From Nitratidesulfovibrio termitidis HI1 (GTDB lineage Bacteria; Desulfobacterota; Desulfovibrionia; Desulfovibrionales; Desulfovibrionaceae): a stretch of DNA of 64,000 nucleotides. The notes under the pieces were generated by a model. That model worked only from the letters and a program-made list of their open reading frames with translations. It had not been told where the DNA came from and did no database searches. The stretch covers positions 1,734,250-1,798,249 of the forward strand of contig NZ_KI632512.1 of assembly GCF_000504305.1 (NCBI RefSeq), read 5' to 3'. Of the stretch, positions 17,852 through 25,907 are shown piece after piece; positions within the stretch are counted from its first letter, which is position 1, and each line of letters opens with the position of its first letter. The position numbers were made by a program, and so were the translations under genes.

Positions 17852-17871
17852 CTGAAAACAAAAGTTTTCAG
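17852..17871. promoter_or_regulatory. Palindromic activator-site candidate upstream of the sigma54-like promoter
   Basis: CTGAAAAC-AAAA-GTTTTCAG is a perfect 8-bp inverted repeat centred about 98 bp upstream of the predicted start. That is the usual distance for an NtrC-type enhancer site. Confidence 0.5.
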
Positions 17872-17920
17872 TGCAAACTCCCCTTTTCACTCCATGGTGC
17901 CTCCACGGGTATGCAACGCA

Positions 17921-17946
17921 AACGGCCCGCCCCGTAGGACGGCCCG
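17921..17946 (-). terminator. Possible terminator of fur
   Basis: An imperfect GC-rich hairpin (GGCCGTCC against GGGGCGGGCC) is followed by GTTTGCG in the minus direction, about 105 bp past the fur stop. Confidence 0.35.
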
Positions 17947-18050
17947 TGATCGTATTGCAGGGTGCGGAAGCATGGCCGGTCAGGCGACCGGAAATGCGCC
18001 GGCAAGCGAATGCCGGCCAGTAAACGAATGTCGAAAGGACGGCCCGGCGC

Positions 18051-18509
18051 TCAGTCCTCGCTCGCGGGGCGGCGCTTGCCGTCCGAGCGGCATTTGCCGC
18101 ACACCCCGAACAGGTACATGCGGTGCGAGGTCAGCACGTAGCCGTGGCGACGCGCCAGATCTTCCTGCAACCGCTCTATCTCGTCGTCCAGCACCTCGAT
18201 GTTCTCTCCGCAGGCTTCGCAGATGAGATGATCGTGGTGCTTGCTGCCGTACTTCTGCTCGTAGCGGGCCACCCCGTCGCCGAAGTGCACTTCCTTGGCC
18301 AGACCGGAGTCGCACAGCAGCTTCATGGTGCGGTACACCGTGGCCTGCCCCACGGAAGGATCCGTGGCCTTCACCCGTTCGTACAGTTCCTCGGTGGTCA
18401 GGTGGCCGCCCGCGCTCATGAACACCTCTACGATGAGCATGCGCTGCGGCGTGACCTTCAGGCCGTTGCGGGCGATGTACTCGTGAAACACGTCTATGGC
18501 TTGCTTCAT
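18051..18509 (-). CDS. fur: Fur-family ferric uptake regulator
   Basis: 152 residues. The winged-helix DNA-binding half (KVTPQRMLIVEVF, SVGQATVYRTMKLL) precedes the metal-binding dimerisation half with HHDHLICEAC (HHDH about 91-94, CxxC about 97-100) and a second CxxC (CGKC about 138-141). The order and HHDH motif fit Fur better than PerR or Zur, but metal specificity cannot be settled from sequence. GGAG lies just upstream of the ATG at 18509. It is transcribed toward the exporter gene from its own upstream region, probably as a single gene. Confidence 0.9.
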   Translation of the reverse strand: MKQAIDVFHEYIARNGLKVTPQRMLIVEVFMSAGGHLTTEELYERVKATDPSVGQATVYRTMKLLCDSGLAKEVHFGDGVARYEQKYGSKHHDHLICEACGENIEVLDDEIERLQEDLARRHGYVLTSHRMYLFGVCGKCRSDGKRRPASED

Positions 18510-18690
18510 GGGTCTCCTCGCGATGTGGGGCGTGGTCTGGCTGTTCCTATACCGTGTGCCCGACCAGCGCAACAGGGCCGCTGCGCTGGTGGGACGACAA
18601 GGCCGGAACGTCCGGATCAGCGCCGTTTGGCGCAGGATGCACGCCCGTTGCCCCGGATCGGAAGTCAACAGACGAAAAGACACGTCAGGG

Positions 18691-21606
18691 CTAGAGCACC
18701 CGCTCCACGCGCCAGCCCTTCTCACCCGCCACGCGCTCCAGCGCCGCGCCGCCCAGCACCGCCACCCGGCCCGTGCGGGCCGCTGCGGCCATGACATCGG
18801 CCAGGGCGCGGAAGTGCTCGTTGGTGGTGGAAAGAATCTCCTCGCGCATCTGCTGGCGCGCCGCGTCGGTGTCTCCCACCAGGCTGCGGTACAGCGCGGC
18901 GGAGCCCTTGGCGTCGGGCAGCATGTGCCTGTCCACGTCGCCGATGGCGCCCACGATGGCGTTGGCCAGTTCCGTGGACGACAGCGAGACGCGACGCAGG
19001 TAGTCCGCCGTGGCGTCGTACACGTCCAGTGTGGAGGCCACGTTGGGGTCGCGGTACGAAACCTGGGTCAGCAGGCCGCTGGCCCGGTCGAAGGCGCAGA
19101 ACGCGCCGTACGCCCCGCCCTGCACGCGCACCCGGTCCCACAGAAAGGCCATGCGCAGGTGCTTGAACACCACGTTGGCCGAGCCGTGGTAGGTGTAGCC
19201 AAGGCCGTACAGGTCCGCCGCCTTGCCCACGTAGTTGACCTGGGCGGGCATGACCAGCGCCTCGGCCTCTGCCGGAGCTTCGGCAGGATGCCACCCGTCG
19301 GTCTGGGCCGGGGCAGGCGCGCCCGCCGTATCGGGCAGCGCGGCGGCAAGTGCGGCAGCCGGGCCGGACACCAGGCCCGCAACCTCGGCATCGGCGGTAA
19401 GGTTCATCAGGCAGCCGGAGCGGCGCAGCACAAGCCCGCGCAACGTCGCAAGGTCGGCCAGCACGCCATCCCAGTCCTTTTCCAGACGTTCCGCAAGGGT
19501 CCGCAGGAAGGCCAGGTACGACACGCCGGTGGTGGCTTCGTCCAGCCAGCCCGCCGCGTTGTAGCCCGCGCGCAGCCGGGCCATGACGATGCCGTGGCCG
19601 GAGGGCACCAGCACATGTTCCTGGCGGGCCTTTTCTTCCAGCACCATGCGCTGGAAGCGTTCGCGGTCGTCGAATTTCGCCTCAAGCAGCACTTCGGACA
19701 GAATGTCGTACAGCGCGGGCACGTTGTCGCGGGTGGCCTTGCCGTGCACCACCAGCCGCGCCACGGGCTGACGCGCGCCCAGGGTGGTGGCGAACAGGGT
19801 GTCCGCATCCATGCCGCCGGTCTTGCGAGCGATACGCATGCCAAGGTCCACGAAGTCGCGCCTGGCGGTGCCCATTTCGAACAGGGCGCGGCCGAACAGC
19901 GGCACCAGCGGCACCAGATGCGCGGGCACGGCGGAAAGGTCGAAGGTGGTTTCGGTGTAGGCGATGCCCGAGGTGTCCAGATCGTGGAACAGCACGGGCA
20001 CCGCGCCCGCCTGCCGGTTCTCGCTGGGGATGGGGCGATTTTCCCCGGGCAGGTCTTCCAGCTTCAGGCCGGGGATGGTGGCCAGGGCTTCCAGACTGTC
20101 CGGGGCTTCCTGCAGCGTGCGCAGGGCGCGGGTTTCCTCCACCTGGGCCACCCGCTCGCACTGGCGCAGGCCTTGGCGGTACGCCTCCAGCCCGGCGGCC
20201 TCGGCGGCCTCGCGCCGGTCGGCCAGCTTGCGGTCCGGGGTCAGCAGCACCGTGGCCACGTGCTGGTTGTCCAGCAGCCATTCACGGATCAGCCCTTCAA
20301 AGTATCGCTCGCCCGCGGCGATGCGCGCCTTGATGGACGACAGCGGCGCTTCCCATTCCAGCAGGGCCAGCGGGTCACCGTCGTACAGCCAGGTGGTCAG
20401 GCTGCGCACCATCACCGCAAGGCCCACCGGGTAGCGGCCGGAATTGTTCTCGCGCAGGGCGAATTCCACGCTGTTCACGGCGGCTTCCACGGCGTCGGCG
20501 GGCAGTCCGTCCTCCGCCAGGTCGGCCAGGGTTTCCATGATCAGCATTTCCACGTCGGACGCGGTCCTGGGCTCGATGCCCCTGAGGCCCACGGAAAAAT
20601 ACATCTGGCGCAGGTCGCTTTCCAGCCCCACGCCCGCCACGTCCTCGCCCAGGCCCGATTCGATCAGCGCACGGCGCAGCGGCGAGCCGGGCAGACCCAG
20701 CAGGATGTGCTCCAGCATCTCGAAGGCGAAGTTGCGCTCCACGTCGGCGGTTTCGCACAGCAGCCAGTTCATGGTCACCATGCCCCGGTCGTCTCCCTCT
20801 GACGCGGCGTAGCCAACCTCGAGCATGCGCGGCGTGTCCGAGCGGGGCTGCAAGGGCACGGCGGAATCCACGTCAATGCGCTCGAAACGCGCCAGCACGG
20901 CGGCCAGGCAGGCCAGCCGGTCCTCTTCCGGGTCGTCCCCCCAGAAGAAGAAGCGGGCATTGCTGGGGTGGTAGTAGGTGGCGTGGAAATTGGCGAACTG
21001 CTCGTAGGTCAGGTCGGGGATGTGCTCCGGGTTGCCGCCGGAATCGAGCCCGTAGGTGATGTCCGGGAACAGCGCCTGCTGCGACTGCTCGGACAGGATG
21101 GATTCCGGCGAGGAATACACACCCTTCATCTCGTTGTAGACCACGCCCTTGTAGGCAAAGGGGCCTTCCGGCGCGTCGGCCTCGATGTGCCAGCCTTCCT
21201 GCCGGAAAATTTCCTCGGTGATGCGCGGAAAGAACACCGCGTCCAGGTACACGTCCACCAGGTTGCGGAAGTCCTGCAGGTTGGCCGAAGCCACCGGGTA
21301 GCAGGTCTTGTCCGGGTAGGTGAACGCGTTGAGGAAGGTTTGCAGCGACCCCTTCAGCAGTTCCACGAAGGGCTCCTTGACCGGGTACTTCTCGGACCCG
21401 CAGAGCACCGAATGTTCAAGGATGTGCGCCACCCCGGTGGAATCGGACGGCGGCGTGCGGAAGGTGACGCCGAAGACCTTGTTCTCGTCGGCATTGCAAC
21501 AGGAAAGCAGTTGCGCGCCTGTGGCCCCGTGGCGCCACAGACGGATGCGGCTGTTCAGTTCATGGACGGTGCGCTCGAAAACGAGATCGAACCCGTGGGA
21601 TTGCAT
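18691..21606 (-). CDS. Presequence-protease-like M16C zinc peptidase
   Basis: 971 residues, the usual size for PreP/Cym1-type enzymes that fuse two M16 halves into one chamber. The inverted zinc motif HILEH (HxxEH) is at about 61-65 with the downstream Glu region VVYNEMKGVYSS about 90 residues on. The conserved block CGSEKYPVKEPF follows the zinc site, and the second half ends with RVRVQGGAYGAFCAFD, the substrate-tunnel R/Y region. These enzymes degrade short peptides, including signal-peptide fragments. No signal peptide is visible, so it is cytoplasmic. The ATG at 21606 has GGAGGAA upstream; another in-frame ATG at 21636 is less likely. Confidence 0.92.
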   Translation of the reverse strand: MQSHGFDLVFERTVHELNSRIRLWRHGATGAQLLSCCNADENKVFGVTFRTPPSDSTGVAHILEHSVLCGSEKYPVKEPFVELLKGSLQTFLNAFTYPDKTCYPVASANLQDFRNLVDVYLDAVFFPRITEEIFRQEGWHIEADAPEGPFAYKGVVYNEMKGVYSSPESILSEQSQQALFPDITYGLDSGGNPEHIPDLTYEQFANFHATYYHPSNARFFFWGDDPEEDRLACLAAVLARFERIDVDSAVPLQPRSDTPRMLEVGYAASEGDDRGMVTMNWLLCETADVERNFAFEMLEHILLGLPGSPLRRALIESGLGEDVAGVGLESDLRQMYFSVGLRGIEPRTASDVEMLIMETLADLAEDGLPADAVEAAVNSVEFALRENNSGRYPVGLAVMVRSLTTWLYDGDPLALLEWEAPLSSIKARIAAGERYFEGLIREWLLDNQHVATVLLTPDRKLADRREAAEAAGLEAYRQGLRQCERVAQVEETRALRTLQEAPDSLEALATIPGLKLEDLPGENRPIPSENRQAGAVPVLFHDLDTSGIAYTETTFDLSAVPAHLVPLVPLFGRALFEMGTARRDFVDLGMRIARKTGGMDADTLFATTLGARQPVARLVVHGKATRDNVPALYDILSEVLLEAKFDDRERFQRMVLEEKARQEHVLVPSGHGIVMARLRAGYNAAGWLDEATTGVSYLAFLRTLAERLEKDWDGVLADLATLRGLVLRRSGCLMNLTADAEVAGLVSGPAAALAAALPDTAGAPAPAQTDGWHPAEAPAEAEALVMPAQVNYVGKAADLYGLGYTYHGSANVVFKHLRMAFLWDRVRVQGGAYGAFCAFDRASGLLTQVSYRDPNVASTLDVYDATADYLRRVSLSSTELANAIVGAIGDVDRHMLPDAKGSAALYRSLVGDTDAARQQMREEILSTTNEHFRALADVMAAAARTGRVAVLGGAALERVAGEKGWRVERVL

Positions 21607-21922
21607 GCGTGGGATTCCTCCGTGGGGGGATGTCATGACTATGGGCGTCTGTACGAAGCTGGGGCCAGGCTGGGGCGTGACCGCGTGTGGCCGGAATATG
21701 CCCGGCAGGATGGAAATGGTCCGGTGCGGCGCAAGGCCGGGACGACGCGGGCAGAACCGCGAAGCTCCGTGCAATGCGCCGACGCCCCGCAGCCCTGTAC
21801 CATGAACATTTCGTGGCGTCATGGCAACCGGGACCGCGCAGGCATGGGACGGAAGACGACGGCAGCGCAGCGACGCGAGCGGACCCGCAACGGGCTGGCA
21901 AAAGACACGGGACCGACAGGCC
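21607..21922. other. Intergenic region, no feature seen
   Basis: 316 bp between the diguanylate cyclase stop and the M16 peptidase start. It is GC-rich, and I found no hairpin with a T-tract and no convincing ORF. Confidence 0.4.
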
Positions 21923-22699
21923 TCAGCAGGGCCCCAACTGGTCCTCGACACCGCCCGGCCAGGCGGGTTCCACCCGGTCGCGCCCCAGGCCCTTGGCCCG
22001 GTACAGGGCGTCGTCCGCCAGGCGGAACAGTTCCGTGGGCCCGGACACGGCCAGCCGCTCGGTGCTGGCCACGCCGATGGAAATACGCACCGCAATGCGC
22101 GTGCCCGGCCCCACCAGAAAGATGCCGTCGCGCACGGCAATGCGCAGCCGCTCGGCGGCGGCCAGTGCGCCCGCGCCGCCCACGCCGGGCATGATCACGG
22201 CGAATTCCTCGCCACCCACCCGCGCGGCCACGTCCTGGGCGCGCAACCCCGCGCGCAGGATGCCCGCCAGGGTCATCAGCACCTGATCGCCCTCCTGGTG
22301 GCCCCAGGTGTCATTGACCTGCTTGAAGTGGTCCAGGTCGAGCATGAGCAGCGAAAGGTCGGCGCTGTCGCGCAGGTGACGGGCAAACTCGGTTTCCAGC
22401 ATCAGCTCGAAATGTCTGCGGTTGTACAGCGAGGTCAGGGGGTCCACCAGAGTCAGGCGTTCCAGGCGCTGTTCCTTGCGGCCCAGGTGGTAGCCGAACA
22501 CGGCGAACACCAGCACCCCGCCCACGGCCATGTACACGTTCAGCACAAGCTCGTAGTGGGGTGCGGTGGGTGCGAGATCGAACAGCCAGCGCAGCACCTG
22601 CCAGCCCAGCGGCGCGCCAAACCCCAGCGCGGCCCCCTGGACAAGCCGCAGCAACCGGGCCTTTGGCCGTTGTGCACCGCCCCCGCCGTTGCCCGCCAT
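21923..22699 (-). CDS. Membrane-anchored diguanylate cyclase (GGDEF)
   Basis: 258 residues. One or two hydrophobic segments in the first 75 residues are followed by a GGDEF domain. It has TLVDPLTSLYNRRHFE, the Mg2+/substrate region MLDLDHFKQVNDTWGH, and GGEEF at about 162-166. The RxxD inhibitory site (RAQD) is correctly placed five residues before GGEEF. It should make c-di-GMP from two GTP with product inhibition. No EAL domain or sensory domain is present, so its input is unclear. It lies 48 bp downstream of the unknown helical protein gene and may be cotranscribed. Confidence 0.92.
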   Translation of the reverse strand: MAGNGGGGAQRPKARLLRLVQGAALGFGAPLGWQVLRWLFDLAPTAPHYELVLNVYMAVGGVLVFAVFGYHLGRKEQRLERLTLVDPLTSLYNRRHFELMLETEFARHLRDSADLSLLMLDLDHFKQVNDTWGHQEGDQVLMTLAGILRAGLRAQDVAARVGGEEFAVIMPGVGGAGALAAAERLRIAVRDGIFLVGPGTRIAVRISIGVASTERLAVSGPTELFRLADDALYRAKGLGRDRVEPAWPGGVEDQLGPC

Positions 22700-22747
22700 G
22701 GTCCTCCCCCGCGTTGGGCGCCCCCGTTGGACTGTGAAAAACAGCCC

Positions 22748-23509
22748 CTAGCGCATGTAGGACCGCGCAATGCGAAACACGTCGTCGTAGCCCAGCCGGG
22801 CCTTGATGCCCAGGGCCAGTTCCACCGACATGGACATCTTGTCGCGTACGTCGTCCAGCAACACCTGCTTGTGCTTCTTCAGCCACTTGCGCACGAAGGG
22901 CGCATCAAAGCCATCGGCCACCAGCGCCATGCCGTCGGCAAAGAAGCGCGAGCCCAGATGCTCCAGAAAGGGACGGCAGGCCATTCTGCCATGGTGGCGG
23001 GAAAGCAGGACGTAAAACAGCAGGGCCACGACAAGCCTGTCGTCCTGCAGGCGATGGGACACGTCGAAGAACCGTTCGTCGGCAGGCTTTTCCCCGGCCT
23101 GGCGCAACAGTTCCTGGGCGTAACCCAGCGCCTTTTCCGTGGTGATGGGCGGGGCAGGATAGAGAGCGGCGATGCGGGCCATGGTGCGCAAGGGGTTTTC
23201 GCCCCCGGCCACATCCAGGACGGCCACGCGCATCAGGTCCAGCCGCCGGTTCAGTTCGCCGCGCAGCAGATCACCCCGCGCGGCGGCGCAACGGCGCACG
23301 CGGTCTTCGCCCATGTCGCCGCTGAAGGTGATTTCCAGCAGATGCCGCACGAAGGGCTCGGAAGTGAATTCCGCTTCCTGGTCCAGCCCCTTGAAGTTGC
23401 GGCGGTTGCCCACCAGCTTCTTCAGGGAGAGCCAGTAGGCGGCCACCCCTTCCATGGGCATTTCGAGCAGGTCGAAATCCCTGATGCTCTGCGCTGCGGT
23501 TTGCGACAT
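22748..23509 (-). CDS. Predicted helical protein of unknown function
   Basis: 253 residues, no signal peptide or membrane segment, largely alpha-helical by composition, with basic patches (SLKKLVGNRRNFKGLDQEAEF; KWLKKHKQVLLDDVRDKMS). I do not recognise the family. It precedes a diguanylate cyclase gene on the same strand by 48 bp, so it could act with it, but that is only proximity. The gene ends TAG followed by GGGGCTGTTTTTCAC, the same stop-plus-GGGCTG junction seen at the palindromic repeats. The start at 23509 follows a GGAAGG-type Shine-Dalgarno. Confidence 0.7.
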   Translation of the reverse strand: MSQTAAQSIRDFDLLEMPMEGVAAYWLSLKKLVGNRRNFKGLDQEAEFTSEPFVRHLLEITFSGDMGEDRVRRCAAARGDLLRGELNRRLDLMRVAVLDVAGGENPLRTMARIAALYPAPPITTEKALGYAQELLRQAGEKPADERFFDVSHRLQDDRLVVALLFYVLLSRHHGRMACRPFLEHLGSRFFADGMALVADGFDAPFVRKWLKKHKQVLLDDVRDKMSMSVELALGIKARLGYDDVFRIARSYMR

Positions 23510-23868
23510 GGACCTTCCGCCCCTGCATGCTCACGGCGACCCGCCCCCCGGCCGGTTCAGTATTTCAATGCTATAACCGTTTCGGGCGGTTGGCAAGGCG
23601 CGCCGTGAAACATCGCCGCCATCACGGGACTTCCCGGCGGGACGAAACGGCGCGCCGCTGCAAGGGCACGCGTTATCCAGAATGCGTGACCGGAAAGCAC
23701 GCGCGGGCATGCGGACCATCTTGCCGGGCTTGCCTGCGGTCACGCGCGGCATGCATCCACGCGGCATGGCGGAACAGGGGGAAGGTGACGGGAGGCGTGA
23801 CGGGTGCGCGGCAGTGGCGCAAAGGCCGCCCTGCGCGCGCATGCCCGGGGCGTGCCCCCTGGGTGTCG
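23510..23868. other. Intergenic region, no feature seen
   Basis: 359 bp between the CBM48 gene stop and the unknown helical protein start. The ORFs across it have Arg/Ala/Gly-biased shadow composition. A short GC hairpin lies near 23845 without a T-tract. Confidence 0.4.
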
Positions 23869-24183
23869 CTAGACGCTGACCAGCGAATTGTCCGTCCCGG
23901 CGAAGGGGCAATACTCGTAACTGTCGGCCCGGCCATCGTTGAGCCAGCCGGAAGCGCCGCCCGCCAGCAGGTAACGGAAGCGGTATTCGCGCCCCGTCTC
24001 CAGTTCCACCTCGGCGGTGAAAGCGCCGTCCTTCAGGGGGCGCATGGGGGTGGCCCGTTCGTCCCAGTCGTTGAATTCGCCCACAAGATAGACCTCGGTG
24101 GCCTGTCCCACCTCGTCCGCCTCCAGGCGGAATTTCACCTTGCAGGTGGGCCTGCTCTTCAGGAACTGCTTGGTCAATGCCAT
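23869..24183 (-). CDS. Stand-alone CBM48 / isoamylase-early-set glycogen-binding domain protein
   Basis: 104 residues forming one CBM48 (AMPK-beta-like) domain: VYLVGEFNDWDERATPMRPL, then ELETGREYRFRYLLAGG and WLNDGRADSYEYCPF. The aromatic and Asn/Asp positions that contact glucans in this fold are visible (FNDW, YRFRY, WLND). No catalytic domain is attached, so it is probably a glycogen-binding regulator or adaptor; this is inference. The start at 24183 has GGAGGAA immediately upstream; the longer reading to 24423 has no such support. Confidence 0.88.
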   Translation of the reverse strand: MALTKQFLKSRPTCKVKFRLEADEVGQATEVYLVGEFNDWDERATPMRPLKDGAFTAEVELETGREYRFRYLLAGGASGWLNDGRADSYEYCPFAGTDNSLVSV

Positions 24184-24572
24184 GGCTTTCCTCCATGGTG
24201 CCCGGCGGCAAATCCGGACACTGTCGGCAAAAGGGTACCCGGACATTGTGACAGGAACATTATCCGCCGGAAAAGGCAACCCCGGAAAAAGTCTGGCCCG
24301 GAGCCGCGAGGGGCGCGGTTTTTCCACCGGGGCACCCCGCCGCGCCACGGCATGCGAGAGCGAACCGGCCCGCCGTTTCACGCGCGCGGGGGACCTGGGC
24401 ATGCCCGAACCGATGCCGGGCATTCCCCCGCCCCGGCTGCGAAGCCCCCAGCCCGCAACGCCCTGCGCACCAGAACCAGAGCGCGCGCACGCCCCAAAAA
24501 ATGCGAAACGCGCACCCCCCGGCCTGGCCGGAAGGTGCGCGCACGAAATTCGCGCCGCAGGGCTGGTCGCCC
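24184..24572. other. Intergenic region with a terminator only
   Basis: 389 bp between the 130-residue unknown protein and the CBM48 gene. Apart from the hairpin at 24494-24538, I see no gene or repeat. Confidence 0.4.
24494..24538 (-). terminator. Rho-independent terminator after the HTH-unknown operon
   Basis: In the minus direction GCGCACC...CCGGCC pairs with GGCCGG...GGTGCGC, followed by GTTTCGCATTTTTT. It ends the gene at 24573. Confidence 0.6.
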
Positions 24573-24965
24573 CTAACCGTTGGCGGCTTTCAGCGTTTCT
24601 TCCACGCTGGCCAGCAGGGCCGCGTCGGACGGGGCGGCATCAAGCCCGCACAGGCCGCGCACCGCCAGCAGCAGCATGTCGAGCTGCATGGACATGTCGC
24701 ACGCGCCGTTGTTGATGACGCAACGGTCACCCTCCACGCGCAGACGGTAGGCGCGGCGGTTACGCGCGGCGCCGCTGCCGGAGACGATGTAGTAGATCTG
24801 CTCGTTGTCTTCGGTGACGTAGAGCTTCTGGCGGGTAAGCACGCCGGTCTCGTCGTCGTACCACGAGCATTCGGAGAACAGGCGCCCCTTGAACGCGATG
24901 TCGTGGCCCGCGTCGTTGCGCAGCGAAATGTCTTCCATCGCCCTGCAGGTCATGTCCGAACTCAT
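24573..24965 (-). CDS. Conserved-looking small protein of unknown function
   Basis: 130 residues, soluble, with a beta-rich middle (KLYVTEDNEQIYYIVSGSGAARNRRAYRLRVEGDRCVINNG) and a helical tail. I do not recognise a domain. A strong GAGGAGG precedes the ATG at 24965. The upstream HTH gene ends 10 bp away, so the two form an operon and the HTH protein may control or partner with this one. A terminator follows. Cys residues at about 8, 33, 82, 89 and 106 show no CxxC pairing. Confidence 0.75.
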   Translation of the reverse strand: MSSDMTCRAMEDISLRNDAGHDIAFKGRLFSECSWYDDETGVLTRQKLYVTEDNEQIYYIVSGSGAARNRRAYRLRVEGDRCVINNGACDMSMQLDMLLLAVRGLCGLDAAPSDAALLASVEETLKAANG

Positions 24966-24975
24966 GCGCGCCTCC

Positions 24976-25260
24976 TCACGATGTGGGAAGGGTTAGCTGT
25001 CGGGGGCCTTCCGGCTTCTTGGCCTTGCTCGGCGCCGGTCGTTCCGTGGGCGGCACATCCGCCGGGGATTCTCCGTCGCCGAACAGCGCACCGCCTCCCT
25101 GGGCGGTCCAGAAGGCTTCCAGGTCACTGCGCGAGATGCGGTAGCCGCGCCCCAGGCGGGCAGCCCGCAACGTGCCGTCCTTGATGGCGCGGCGAAGCGT
25201 CTCCTTGTGACAGCTCAGGAGATCCGCCGCTTCCGCAAGGGTGAAGGTGGTCTTGGCCAT
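24976..25260 (-). CDS. Excisionase/MerR-type helix-turn-helix DNA-binding protein
   Basis: 94 residues. The first ~55 residues are a classic excisionase-family HTH: FTLAEAADLLSCHKETLRRAI followed by the wing RLGRGYRISRSDLEAFW. The tail (ESPADVPPTERPAPSKAKKPEG) is disordered. AAGGA lies about nine bases before the ATG at 25260. No integrase or att-like sequence is near, so it is more likely a chromosomal regulator than a phage excisionase. It heads an operon with the unknown 130-residue protein. Confidence 0.85.
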   Translation of the reverse strand: MAKTTFTLAEAADLLSCHKETLRRAIKDGTLRAARLGRGYRISRSDLEAFWTAQGGGALFGDGESPADVPPTERPAPSKAKKPEGPRQLTLPTS

Positions 25261-25907
25261 TCGCGCGTCCTTACGCATGCATGGCGCCCAAGGCCCATGC
25301 AGCCACTGCGGGCACACGGCCCGCCTCGGCGCTCGCTGGCACGCCCTGCACCCTGCAGGCACACGGCGCGCCCACCATCCGGCACTCGCAATCGGCCTCG
25401 CGCCGCGTGCTCTCGCGGCGGTCGGCCACCCGCCATGCCTCCCCCGGCGCCGCAAGGCGGCTCCGCATGGTCCGTCGGGAAGGCCGGAATGTTCCGGCCT
25501 GCGCCCATCTCTCCGTCCGACTAGCACCGACAATCAACTGGTGTCAACAATACTCCACTCCGTGCGCACACGCACCACCATTATTTACCCTGAACGGCCC
25601 TTCCCGCTTCTTGTCATCCCAGGGCCACTCCAGGTCGCCCCAAGCTGCTCCGGACTACCATGGCACGAACGCGCCCGCTCCTGCCCTTTCATCGTGCACG
25701 AGCGCCCACCACGCACCACCAACGTCGCCACGGACGGCAACCATGCATCCGCCGCCACTCTCGACCGCCCACGCCCATCCATGCACGCCTATCCATGCAC
25801 ACCACCCGCACCTTCCGCCCGCGCCGCCCCCCGCGCCGCCCCCCGGACGCGAAAAGGCCCGCCCCCTTGCGGGAGCGGGCCGTATTGCGTCATGCCTCGC
25901 GCGGGCG
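25261..25907. other. Intergenic region upstream of HTH gene and downstream of chemoreceptor
   Basis: About 650 bp. It holds the chemoreceptor terminator at 25852-25881 and a CA-rich tract with short ATCCATGCACGC-type direct repeats near 25775-25805. There is an AT-rich patch at 25525-25560 with TTGACA on the minus strand, possibly the HTH gene's -35 element. No convincing gene. Confidence 0.4.
25852..25881 (-). terminator. Rho-independent terminator of the chemoreceptor gene
   Basis: In the minus direction GGCCCGC...GCGGGCC closes a stem that is followed directly by TTTT, 27 bp past the stop. Confidence 0.8.
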
